NCBI GenBank assembly: GCA_947489445.1
Contig: CANLDN010000010.1
Location: forward strand, 142,367-206,366
From: an uncultured Paracoccaceae bacterium
GTDB lineage: Bacteria > Pseudomonadota > Alphaproteobacteria > Rhodobacterales > Rhodobacteraceae
DNA length: 64,000 bases
Direction: 5' to 3'
Below the pieces are notes generated by a model, which worked only from the letters and a program-made list of their open reading frames with translations, did not search any database and was not told the origin of the DNA. The position numbers and the translations under genes are program-made. Shown here one piece after another: positions 57,501 to 63,620 of this stretch (positions are counted from its first letter, which is position 1; each line of letters starts with the position of its first letter).

Positions 57501-59114
57501 GAGATTGAACAGCAGAAGACGACCTATGACTGGACGTATTCTTACGCCTCGGCCCAGCCGCATGCGCCGTCGCTGATTGGGGAACGGGCCTATTCCTATG
57601 ACCTAAACGGCAACCAGACGGGTTGGGATTCACTCAGCAACGGCACCCGCCGCACGATTGTCTGGGACGAGGAAAACCGCATTCAATCTGTGGCCGACAA
57701 TGGCCGGACGCAGACTTACAAATACGACGACGCGGGTGAGCGTGTCATCAAGCGCGGGTCGCAGGGTGAGACGGCTTACGTCAACCAGTTCTTCACGGTG
57801 CGCAATCGTGAGGTCTCGACCATGCATGTCTTTGCCGGTGGTACGCGGATGGTGTCGAAACTTGTACGCCAGCCGCGCGATGTGGATGGCGACGGGGTTA
57901 TCGACCCAATCGACGGCTGCGCCAACCCGCCTTGGGGTTGGACGAATGGCAATGGCGGCGGGAACGGCAACGGGAATGCTGGCGGTAATGGCAACGGGAA
58001 CGGGCCATGCGGGAACAACGGGAATGGCGGTGGCGCGGGACCTGAGGTCTTCGAGAGCGACCAGTATTTCTACCACCCGGATCATCTTGGGTCGTCAAGC
58101 TATGTGACGGACATCGATGGTGAAATCTTCCAGCACCTTGAGTATTTCCCATTCGGTGAGACTTGGGTTGAAGAAAGCTCCAACACGCAACGGACACCGT
58201 ATCTGTTCACCGGCAAGGAGTTGGACGAACAGACGGGACTCTATTACTTCGGAGCGCGGTACTACGATCCACGGACCAGCGTGTGGCAGTCGCCGGATCC
58301 GCTGCTGGCCAGCTATATGGGTGGTGGTGACGAGGGCTACGGAGGGGTTACCGACCCGAGCAACCTTAACCTTTATGCCTACGTAACGAATCGTCCACTG
58401 GCATTTGACGATCCGGATGGCCAACAGCGTAGGGCCGGAAATGGGCGCAACCCGTATGCGAACAATCCAGTTTGGCAACTAAACAATCAGATCATCAACA
58501 ATCTGCAACAGCAAATACAACTCATTAATCCAGGCACCCAATTTATGTCGAGCACGGCGCCGCCGACAGTAAGGCAACAGGGGCGAATTATTCGGAGCTT
58601 GCAGAACCAGCGTTATACTGCGCAACAAAACGCATACCTTGCTCAGGAGGCACTAAATGGCTGTGTCCCAACGAACCGTAGTCTTGGTTCGAGTAACGGC
58701 CTCGGAGCAGTCTCCCCAAGGTCTTCGGCGGAGTCGAGTTTCTTAAACAATGCAAGATCAACGTTTGGTCAAAGCTCTGTTTGGAACAACGTTGTTACCC
58801 ATCGAAACGAGCTGGTCATTCAGCGAAGTGATATCCCGCTAACGCAGCAAAACATTAATGCCATGCGCTCGGGTCGTGCACCGATGGTTAGAAACAGTCT
58901 AGGTGGCTGGGAACGGTTGACACTCCATCATACGGGACGGAATACTGGCACCATGATAGAAGTCCTACAATCTCAGAATGCCTATAATTCTAGAGATGGC
59001 GGGCCATTGCACATACCAGGCCCCGGTGGACCGCTGCGCCAATCGCGGTCTACGGAGTCTTATTGGCAGCAACGTTATCAAGACTTTGTACGTTCTGGCC
59101 AAATTGTTGAATAG
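48543..59114 (+). CDS. Giant SpvB/FG-GAP/RHS polymorphic toxin with C-terminal LHH nuclease domain
   Basis: 3523 residues from a GTG at 48543. Residues 1-36 contain a Sec-type signal (FVRLLFLISVLFLTTLVVAD). Residues 40-690 are beta-rich, of unknown family. At about 700-1010 an SpvB domain appears (SYPLELPPGRQGVAPQLGLQ, then GWMGMGWNLSM). FG-GAP/VCBS calcium-type repeats (DLNGDGLADKLF, DMNGDRFPDVV, DINGDGLVDRVW, DMDGDGFPEYL) lie at 1095-2090, then a TcdB-like segment and YD/RHS repeats to about 3140. The RHS core holds HPDHLGSSSYVTD, PYLFTGKELDEQTGLYYFGARYYDP and FDDPDG (to 3295). The last 230 residues are a variable tip; RLTLHHTGRN at 3459-3468 is the L-H-H motif of HNH/EndoVII-type nucleases. 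The immunity gene follows after nine bases. Confidence 0.9.
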   Translation: MKDLFSVLKTFSAAFVRLLFLISVLFLTTLVVADTVTSNAVRLVPVGISITSDDSLPAEVQQIEAEALPFAFDRDGATELTLFETAQIEVALEPGATPSALRVRTPAPYTISVAALSGNGRNQSFAPVSGVQSVDLSILPDGWHSLPFGNEIASESLEVTFTPVAGAASTGLPEIEVWGVGAPLRADDVTIALDAMGNGDAAGPFRRVETNGNLSVSTRQPVDAATLDLPYAPQDIRRAWLVYDLRGVHSWLAVRRAINGAAPAGGYVAAADNRWSQQIEPISPSQLVQGTNTFEFGTLAGQERDYAVRGLSLVVELDDGQHLLRGGTVIADGDAATGWTALAEGSGGARMELALAQASAIGEFDFTLAAPITGPLTVEAVTPDGVVVVLDAVDAATDPQVVTNGTSYQINMGGAVAHAIAITLNSSFEVTEADASGSPMGAAREPAQITMSWPQNGEFYGRTGFLRGHVLPMANASGPADFFVAGLPFDAPDGVFEVAISKDQAGFQDDADETPWSVEVVALYPDGASVTQNIVFNTPVILDGLSTYTPDVLSETFVPGEEKTVTHEGAELTMAAGALDEATTFRISSLTSIELASLDTGLINVTKGPGRGYRMLPHARFNAKNRLRLPFSPNMIPQGYTASDVQIFYFDEDAGRWMALENTNVDATEEMVAADTDHFTDFIAGVVVAPESPQVASFNPTQLKDMKVADPSARINLIAAPQATNTGDAGMSYPLELPPGRQGVAPQLGLQYNSAGGNGWMGMGWNLSMQEVSIDTRWGVPRYDAAQETETYLWNGQQLTPVAHRGDLVPREAERVFHTRVEGGFNRIVRHGDNPANYWWEVTDKMGTRYAYGGDLDSGQQVGSAVLADDSGNVFKWALTEVRDTNGNRVEYSHVTVIDTGLALGSVLGRQLYCDAIRYTGDAAGPGPFEVKFIRDRDLPNFTRRSDTIIDGRGGFKMVTADLLRRVEITYNDIQVRAYEFDYAEGAFYKQLLQSVTQFDAQDQPFNTHTFDYFDDAREADGSYLGFAPSVNWTAGNDNVSLDAFFGSMDASVVNGVEASNENGHFYLGFAPAGYRKSDSIAGVKRGFSSGSTTGRIQLIDLNGDGLADKLFVANDGRIFLRANESGPQGATAFGPVVEIDLPAIHRETSSGDSLGLEGYLGISFGFNDSDNVTESGTYFTDANGDGLPDLNRNGVVLFNVLDPAGIPTFTTDSALSAYPVGPAAVLADLLDANFDTLLEDLIDASPLADNVRAWMAPYDGTVQISGSLALIEDTSTDRAAYETADGVRTTIELNGVALFSTDIAEDDYTPKSPALAPVTVAKGDVIYFRVQSGFDGAFDQVSWSPVVAYTSIPTASGPNGLPVDSYDASDNFVLLSDIGTTILPPFDGTLRIAGTLEKAVTTDDVIVEILQNGAVVSTQTVSADTAGSIVLDTDLAVLTTQTTQNQIGTDANGDPIFETVVTQDGDFIAVSIRTDSPIDLGALSWNATNPPRSFYIASADVNPLTNPDGTPTTELPIAPFVSIFSDISGAAPLVAWQAAASETVTLEPTLVVSDTSLTTTLWLTVKADGVRVAKVPIDVTSGTVAPVSVAFAAFAGTDYFVEISGSDAGILASLGAASATVTLSDGVTQVPAAVGLNGVAAPSILPQPYRGWSLFGYNGNRTRADVPIALTVADLAPPTAAEIQAQQDAILAAVQSGDDAQIAAVIAANEPKVFALTPNAGQLRWTSSDDGLWSEAAQVSASRFGSDYPSVPDPTVFAGARAVSRISETETFGVFAGVSLGGPFSGSVSESDSSTVSLMDFLDMNGDRFPDVVSSGQRVQFSPMTGGLETVFMSVPNMGNNVRASEGSSFNGGLGGTFPTQEVSARGVPNKVGGGGASGEAVTLMRSIGLNGSLTNGNSSTSYDLRDMNADGLPDLIEQSGGNILVSYNLGYRFASPELLGAALISDGESESVSFGFGYNDGIYGWGGGLNGSRGTNTASASLTDINGDGLVDRVWNTGSASDLLVQINSGSGFEVEIINWSTGTPGNDLVKGQSESEGGGLYVTIPICPFFGLPPCLIFNPGGDIGKSISRTEVSIQDMDGDGFPEYLTSSGSDQLSVSLDTVERTNMLRQVNRPLGSTITLAYERSGNTIDQPQNKWVLARVEVFDGFAGDGTDTLATNFTYEDGYWDREEREFFGYARVIEDHMNVDAVGGEAVYRTITRDFLNDTYYEKGLLAASTTADAGGNLYLETANTYAFVDIDTGSEVSQPDSLTATVFPQLIRTDNQFYEGQAVAGKATFMTYTYDALGNVVEYFDAANLDTTADDVTSVIGYHSDLPAYIVGKADSVVVTGQGGTGPSGAYRNREATFETGTGNLLQLRSVLADGSAAVTDMTYDGFGNLVNVTGPANATGQRYGTDYVFDSEVDTYVTGITDSFGYTSSATYDVRFSELLSTTDLNGQPMTYTLDDVGRIVTVTGPYQAGTGFDTITFAYNPLLDVPGDDQYPDVDVSWAQTQHIDVYRNIADPIETAMFIDGLGRALQTKKDAAIGDASGVTDRMVASGRITFDFLGRQTEQYYPVIESLGQAGVFNATYDGIMPTLTDYDILDRPVRVTIPDRSATQMTYDFGPDRSGAQQFRTLFVDAEGNRRETFADVRKLMTSVKEINPVGGQPTIWTSYVYDPLRQITDVTDDQGNVTLAEYDNFGRMTALDSPDMGRTTYGFDLASNLTTKQTANLAADGTVISYAYDFNRLETVTYPTFTENNVTYTYGAPGAADNRANRIVTVTSEGGTEERFYGPLGEMVRQIRTINSDTQGNSPNSPEVYTTEWTYDTWNRLQSMVYPDGEILTNLYDSGGKLRQIDGQKTGFDYPYLRQMTYDEFGQRTYMQAGNGTETSYAYVPTTRRLDALQAGNAQGRTFQDLSYAYDLVGNITAQANAATVNGANQLGGATAFTYQYDDLYRLTAATGVWEYQPNKTESFTLAMAYDTIHNIASKDQRHIRTQPSGTEIEQQKTTYDWTYSYASAQPHAPSLIGERAYSYDLNGNQTGWDSLSNGTRRTIVWDEENRIQSVADNGRTQTYKYDDAGERVIKRGSQGETAYVNQFFTVRNREVSTMHVFAGGTRMVSKLVRQPRDVDGDGVIDPIDGCANPPWGWTNGNGGGNGNGNAGGNGNGNGPCGNNGNGGGAGPEVFESDQYFYHPDHLGSSSYVTDIDGEIFQHLEYFPFGETWVEESSNTQRTPYLFTGKELDEQTGLYYFGARYYDPRTSVWQSPDPLLASYMGGGDEGYGGVTDPSNLNLYAYVTNRPLAFDDPDGQQRRAGNGRNPYANNPVWQLNNQIINNLQQQIQLINPGTQFMSSTAPPTVRQQGRIIRSLQNQRYTAQQNAYLAQEALNGCVPTNRSLGSSNGLGAVSPRSSAESSFLNNARSTFGQSSVWNNVVTHRNELVIQRSDIPLTQQNINAMRSGRAPMVRNSLGGWERLTLHHTGRNTGTMIEVLQSQNAYNSRDGGPLHIPGPGGPLRQSRSTESYWQQRYQDFVRSGQIVE
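57384..58319 (+). repeat. RHS core cassette copy 1 (inside the full-length toxin gene)
   Basis: This 936-bp segment, from GTCTGGGAATACC to the codons for LLASYM, recurs at 59584-60522 and in part at 62824-63580. It codes for the last RHS repeats, an Asn/Gly-rich linker and the conserved core. Toxin tips diverge completely after it. Confidence 0.93.
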
Positions 59115-59123
59115 ATCAAGTCG

Positions 59124-59558
59124 ATGACGAATGCACAGGACGTATTGAAGGATGGAATGGTTCTTGGGCCTGTGTCCGACGCTGAAATCCACTCAGCCGA
59201 GACCGACTTAGGGGTGGTTTTCCCTTTGGAATATGTTGCCTTCCTGCGATCCTATGGAGCGGCAGTGTTTGGAAGTAAGGAAATTTACGGCTTACCCGAT
59301 ACCAGTTCCGATGACCCTCCGGTTTGGAGTAGTATATTGACGATGACCAAACATATCCGCAAAATGTCCGACTACTGGCTGGACCATCAACATCTACTCC
59401 CGATTTCCTCGGATGGTATGGATAACATGTTTTATCTAGATACTGAGAAGTCGCCGGCGACATCGATTCGGGTGATCGGCCCAGGGGTCGATGAGGTCTT
59501 TTCTGAATCTATGGACGAGTTCATCATGAAGCTCCACAACGAGGAATTTGAATTCTAG
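59124..59558 (+). CDS. SUKH (SMI1/KNR4) family immunity protein
   Basis: 144 residues. The SUKH signature is clear: VSDAEIHSAETDLGVVFPLEYVAFLRSYGAAVFGSKEIYGL near the N-terminus and HQHLLPISSDGMDNMFYLDT in the middle. SUKH proteins are the commonest immunity family of polymorphic toxins and often neutralise nuclease tips by direct binding. The gene begins nine bases after the RHS stop, as expected for the partner of the LHH nuclease tip. Its stop lies 25 bases before the second RHS cassette. The codon usage and lower GC match the toxin tip rather than the core. Confidence 0.9.
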   Translation: MTNAQDVLKDGMVLGPVSDAEIHSAETDLGVVFPLEYVAFLRSYGAAVFGSKEIYGLPDTSSDDPPVWSSILTMTKHIRKMSDYWLDHQHLLPISSDGMDNMFYLDTEKSPATSIRVIGPGVDEVFSESMDEFIMKLHNEEFEF

Positions 59559-61701
59559 AACAAAGATAGTTTGGGCTGTCCAAGTCTGGGAATACCAACC
59601 CAACAAGACCGAGAGCTTCACGCTCGCGATGGCCTACGACACGATCCACAATATCGCGTCCAAGGATCAGCGCCACATCCGCACCCAGCCAAGCGGCACC
59701 GAGATTGAACAGCAGAAGACGACCTATGACTGGACGTATTCTTACGCCTCGGCCCAACCGCATGCGCCGTCGCTGATTGGGGAACGGGCCTATTCCTATG
59801 ACCTAAACGGCAACCAGACGGGTTGGGATTCACTCAGCAACGGCACCCGCCGCACGATTGTCTGGGACGAGGAAAACCGCATTCAATCTGTGGCCGACAA
59901 TGGCCGGACGCAGACTTACAAATACGACGACGCGGGCGAGCGTGTCATCAAGCGCGGTGCGCAGGGTGAGACCGCTTACGTCAACCAGTTCTTCACGGTG
60001 CGCAATCGTGAGGTCTCGACCATGCATGTCTTTGCCGGTGGTACGCGGATGGTGTCGAAACTTGTACGCCAGCCGCGCGATGTGGATGGCGACGGGGTTA
60101 TCGACCCGATCGACGACGGCTGCGCGAATCCGCCATGGGGCTGGACGAATGGCAATGGCGGCGGGAACGGCAACGGTAACGCGGGCGGCAATGGTAACGG
60201 AAACGGGCCTTGCGGGAACAACGGGAATGGTGGTGGCTCAGGCCCTGAGGTCTTCGAGAGCGACCAGTATTTCTACCATCCCGATCATCTTGGTTCGTCA
60301 AGCTATGTGACGGACATCGATGGCGAGATTTTCCAGCACCTGGAGTACTTCCCATTTGGTGAGACGTGGGTCGAGGAGTCCAGCAACACGCAACGGACGC
60401 CATATCTGTTCACTGGCAAGGAGTTGGACGAGCAGACGGCGCTCTACTACTTCGGTGCGCGGTACTACGATCCAAGAACGAGCGTGTGGCAGAGCCCGGA
60501 TCCGATTTTGGCCAGTTATATGCAAGGTGAGATAAACAATGGCGTCTTTGATCCGCTGAACCTGAATTTGTTTGCGTATTCGCACCAGAGACCCATTGTC
60601 ATGTTCGATCCTGATGGGCTAGCCGGGATGTCAAGCGCAGCCTTATATGGAACGACCTGTGACAGTGAGTGCATGAAGACGGGTGGCAGCTTCGTTCTCG
60701 ATTTTGTTCCGATCATAGGGGATGTAAAAGGTTTCGTTGAAGCAGAGACGGCAGGTGATTATGTCTGGGCGACCGTGGGACTTGTCCCCGTGGTGGGTGA
60801 TATCGCTGGAAAGGTCGGCAAGGGAATAGGGAGGGCCTTCCGCGGGACGTGCTCGTTCCATGGAGATACGCTGGTTCTAACAGCGGATGGCATGATGCCG
60901 ATCTCGCAAATCGTGCCCGGCATGCTTGTCTGGTCGCGCGATCCGGCGACAGGCGAAATGGGTTTGAAGCCTGTGCTGGCACAATATTCCAACCCCTATG
61001 AAGAAACGGTTTACGTGAGCATTCGCGATGCGGAGAACGGCGAAGAACAGGTTATCATCTCCAACCGGATCCATCCGTTCTTTGTGCAGCGTGAGGCTGT
61101 CGATGGACCGACGTCGATCTCACAATCTGTACAACCTTCCTCTGAAGGCCACGTGTATCGCGGCCCCATCCCGAAGGGCTTCTGGATTGATGCAGCAGAC
61201 CTACAGCCCGGCGACCGGTTGTTGAATGATGATCAAAGCTGGGCGGTTGTTGTTGGGGTGGAGGTCGAAGATGAGGCGCTGCAGGCGTTCAATCTGACAG
61301 TCGACGGATTTGAAACCTTCTTCGTTGGCAGCGCGCCTGAGGCGCATCCCGTTTGGGTGCATAATTGTCCTGCGATCCCCAATTTGCCATTGACTGATAT
61401 GGATCGGGCGGGAATACTTCGCGAAGCGTCGGTTGCTCGGGGTAATATAACTCTGCCAGGCTCTGCCTCACGCGCAGAAGCGGCCGACTTAGGGGACTCT
61501 TGGGTAGGGCCGGGCCATAGAGTTGCCAGTGACGGGCAAACTTTGGTTAGTGCAGATGGTCTACGTACATTTCGCCCTCCACAGGCAAAACCCAATAGTC
61601 CTTATAGTCAAACTGGTGTGCAAGCGAATTTTGAGACCAGAGTTCAAGTTGATGGTAAATGGCAAGTTGAATCAAACGCCCACTTGGACATCAATGACTA
61701 G
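59548..61701 (+). CDS. Orphan RHS core-tip module: RHS core, pre-toxin, Hint domain and C-terminal toxin
   Basis: A 717-codon frame opens inside the SUKH 3' end at a TTG, with no ribosome site or signal peptide, so it is probably silent until recombined onto the full-length chassis. Residues 13-325 repeat the RHS core. After FAYSHQRPIVMFDPDGLAG comes a hydrophobic pre-toxin stretch (LDFVPIIGDVKGFVEAETAG, then LVPVVGDIAG; about 372-433). A Hint autoprocessing domain starts at Cys 435 (CSFHGDTLVLTADGMMPISQ) and ends with His-Asn-Cys at 605-607. Residues 607-717 form the toxin tip, with ASRAEAADLGDSWVGPGHRV and SADGLRTFRPPQAKP. I know similar tips from RHS/CDI proteins but cannot name the activity. 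An Imm8 gene follows. Confidence 0.85.
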   Translation: MNSRTKIVWAVQVWEYQPNKTESFTLAMAYDTIHNIASKDQRHIRTQPSGTEIEQQKTTYDWTYSYASAQPHAPSLIGERAYSYDLNGNQTGWDSLSNGTRRTIVWDEENRIQSVADNGRTQTYKYDDAGERVIKRGAQGETAYVNQFFTVRNREVSTMHVFAGGTRMVSKLVRQPRDVDGDGVIDPIDDGCANPPWGWTNGNGGGNGNGNAGGNGNGNGPCGNNGNGGGSGPEVFESDQYFYHPDHLGSSSYVTDIDGEIFQHLEYFPFGETWVEESSNTQRTPYLFTGKELDEQTALYYFGARYYDPRTSVWQSPDPILASYMQGEINNGVFDPLNLNLFAYSHQRPIVMFDPDGLAGMSSAALYGTTCDSECMKTGGSFVLDFVPIIGDVKGFVEAETAGDYVWATVGLVPVVGDIAGKVGKGIGRAFRGTCSFHGDTLVLTADGMMPISQIVPGMLVWSRDPATGEMGLKPVLAQYSNPYEETVYVSIRDAENGEEQVIISNRIHPFFVQREAVDGPTSISQSVQPSSEGHVYRGPIPKGFWIDAADLQPGDRLLNDDQSWAVVVGVEVEDEALQAFNLTVDGFETFFVGSAPEAHPVWVHNCPAIPNLPLTDMDRAGILREASVARGNITLPGSASRAEAADLGDSWVGPGHRVASDGQTLVSADGLRTFRPPQAKPNSPYSQTGVQANFETRVQVDGKWQVESNAHLDIND
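59584..60522 (+). repeat. RHS core cassette copy 2
   Basis: 939 bp matching 57384-58319 at an offset of 2200, with one 3-base insertion (extra GAC near 60115). Over the first 360 bases I see a single substitution; divergence rises after the Asn/Gly linker. The repeat starts abruptly 25 bases after the SUKH stop. Confidence 0.93.
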
Positions 61702-61712
61702 GATGCAAAAAT

Positions 61713-62078
61713 TTGAAAGCTGAACTGAAATCAATTTCATCCACCGACATTGATGAACGAGTATATTGGCCTGACGATGTGAATTGTTTTGGTTTCAGTT
61801 TGGATGCAATAATCGGTCCCATGGGAGAAGATACTGGTAATTTATTTCAATTCTTTGTTTGTACGCCCACTTGGGTGTCCACAAAAATGATAAACAGAGA
61901 TTTTGGTGACCACGGGGTCTTCGGTCGGTATTTGATTATCGTGTTAGATTATGATTTTGAACGGATAAGACAGATGGTTTCTCAACTCTGTGATGAGACT
62001 AAGGGCAAAGATTGGAGTGAAATCGCGATAAAACTCTCTCGGTATGCCGCTTGGGAGTATGCCGAATACCAAACCTGA
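61713..62078 (+). CDS. Imm8 family immunity protein
   Basis: 121 residues from a TTG preceded by AGGA nine bases upstream. The N-terminus KAELKSISSTDIDERVYWPDD, NCFGFSLDAIIGPMGEDTGNLFQFFVCTPTW, FGRYLIIVLDYDFERI and the ending DWSEIAIKLSRYAAWEYAEYQ match the Imm8 (immunity protein 8) pattern, including the terminal W-E-Y/F. It begins 12 bases after the Hint-toxin stop and should protect against that toxin tip. Low GC compared with the core supports recent acquisition as a module. Confidence 0.87.
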   Translation: MKAELKSISSTDIDERVYWPDDVNCFGFSLDAIIGPMGEDTGNLFQFFVCTPTWVSTKMINRDFGDHGVFGRYLIIVLDYDFERIRQMVSQLCDETKGKDWSEIAIKLSRYAAWEYAEYQT

Positions 62079-62200
62079 CATTCCCCCACATGTTCATTGT
62101 CTCTACTATCTGACGGTCGGCGGCAATTCCTAAGAATACACCCATCCATCAAAGTACGGGCAGCCTCCGCAAGATCGAAATAAAGTACTACGGAACCGGA

Positions 62201-62527
62201 ATGGGTGATGAGGTTGGACGACCGGTGCGGCACGAGATGCCTGCAGTAGCAGCGCCGATTGGCTCGGCAATCTTGGTATTACAGTGGATTAGAATGCACG
62301 TGGCTGAAAGATTTGAAAACGATCATTTTGCGAACCTGATGCTGGCACTTTACGACTGCTGCTATGACGCAGAGCAGCAAGCACCGGGTTCAGCAAAGGT
62401 TGTTTACCAGAAGTATGGGGTAGCTCTATGCGATTTCTGGATTGATAGGTTTTTTCAGGCTTTGAAGAAGGATTGCCGAAAGCAATTGAATCCTTCAAAA
62501 GCTGTCATAGGACCTTTGAAACCATGA
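62201..62527 (+). CDS. Unidentified AT-rich gene of the toxin array (possible 5' half of a frameshifted gene)
   Basis: 108 residues: MGDEVGRPVRHEMPAVAAPI, then ILVLQWIRMHVAERF, HFANLMLALYDCCYDAEQQAP and VVYQKYGVALCDFWIDRFF. It looks like a small helical cytoplasmic protein. After the six-T run at 62450-62455 the predicted sequence loses quality, while a shifted frame there gives SGFEEGLPKAIESFKSCHRT and runs into the next ORF. So this may be the first half of a single protein of about 190 residues. The coding pattern also continues upstream of the ATG (GSLRKIEIKYYGTG), hinting that the real 5' end is lost. Position suggests an immunity or toxin-tip remnant; no family is recognised. Confidence 0.55.
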   Translation: MGDEVGRPVRHEMPAVAAPIGSAILVLQWIRMHVAERFENDHFANLMLALYDCCYDAEQQAPGSAKVVYQKYGVALCDFWIDRFFQALKKDCRKQLNPSKAVIGPLKP

Positions 62528-62790
62528 CCCAATTGGAGCGTAAGGAGTTAATTGGCAGTTTAGAAAGGGAGCGAAGCATACTGACGGCTTGGATGATCAA
62601 AAAGCAAATCATTGATTGGTCGGAGCCTGGTATTGATGATTTGGACGCCCTTGGCCGCTTGGATTCCGTCACCACCTCTCGCGAGATCGCTACTCACAAA
62701 GTTACAAATAATACTGTCGATGATTTTCTAGAGATTTGCCCTGACCTGAAACCATATATGCAACGGGTGAAAGATGAGCGTCCAATGTGA
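62524..62790 (+). CDS. Unidentified small gene overlapping the previous one (or its 3' half)
   Basis: An ATG at 62524 overlaps the previous stop as ATGA and gives 88 residues: MTQLERKELIGSLERERSIL, ILTAWMIKKQIIDWSEPG, then DDLDALGRLDSVTTSREIA and FLEICPDLKPYMQRV. It is a charged, helical, cytoplasmic-looking protein. The frame is open upstream to at least 62453, so it may instead be the C-terminal half of the preceding gene, separated by a one-base slip in a T6 run. No family is recognised. Confidence 0.5.
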   Translation: MTQLERKELIGSLERERSILTAWMIKKQIIDWSEPGIDDLDALGRLDSVTTSREIATHKVTNNTVDDFLEICPDLKPYMQRVKDERPM

Positions 62791-62823
62791 TCTGTAAGGC
62801 GGCTGATATGAACATGCCGACTT

Positions 62824-63580
62824 CATGCACCGTCGCTGATCGGGAAACGCGCGTATTCCTATGACCTGAACGGCAACCAGACGGGCTGGGATCATGTCAG
62901 CAATGGTACCCGTCGCACGATTGTCTGGGATGAGGAGACCGCATTCAATCTGTGGCCGACAATGGCCGCACGCAGACCTACAAATACGACGATGCCGGCG
63001 AGCGTGTCATCAAGCGCTGCGCGCAGGGTGAGACGGCTTACGTCAACCAGTTCTTCACGGTGCGCAATCGTGAGGTCTCGACCATGCATGTCTTTGCAGG
63101 CGGGACACGAATGATGTCGAAGCTCGTGCGCCAGCCGCGTGATGTGGATGGCGACGGGGTTATTGACCCAATCGACGGCTGCGCGAACCCGCCCTGGGGC
63201 TGGACGAATGGCAACGGCGGCGGGAACGGCAACGGGAACGCTGGCGGTAATGGCAACGGAAACGGGCCATGCGGGAACAACGGGAATGGTGGTGGCTCAG
63301 GCCCTGAGGTCTTCGAGAGCGACCAGTATTTCTACCATCCCGATCCTCTTGGTTCGTCAAGCTATGTGACGGACATCGACGGCGAGATTTTCCAGCATCT
63401 GGAGTACTTCCCGTTTGGTGAGACCTGGGTGGAAGAAAGCTCGAACACGCAACGGACACCGTATCTGTTCACAGGCAAGGAACTGGATGAGCGGACCGGC
63501 CTCTACTACTTCGGAGCGCGGTACTACGATCCGCGGACGTCAGTGTGGCAGTCGCCCGATCCGATCTTGGCGAGTTATAT
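62824..63580 (+). repeat. RHS core cassette copy 3, frameshifted and truncated by an IS
   Basis: It starts at CATGC corresponding to 57560 of copy 1 and runs to the SYI codons at 63580. It carries a one-base deletion near 62936 (GAGGAGACCGC where copies 1 and 2 have GAGGAAAACCGC), so the open frame begins only at 62952. The core is otherwise well kept, with one change of HPDHLG to HPDPLG. The toxin tip is absent: the IS5 end begins five bases later. Confidence 0.9.
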
Positions 63581-63620
63581 ACTAGGGTCAGGACCCATTG
63601 ATTTTTGTTTTGCGTCATGA
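62952..63620 (+). pseudogene. Remnant RHS core fragment (third module)
   Basis: A 222-codon frame starting inside the YD repeats (ADNGRTQTYKYDDAGERVIK) and covering the Asn/Gly linker and the core to QSPDPILASY. The last residues (LGSGPIDFCFAS) are encoded by the IS5 end. It has no start signals, an upstream frameshift and no toxin tip, so it is a dead module or a donor of core sequence. Confidence 0.88.

Noticed and set aside
57384..63580. Repeated segments considered as a CRISPR or satellite array
   Set aside because: Only three copies of about 0.75-0.94 kb, in frame and encoding RHS core protein; they are gene cassettes.
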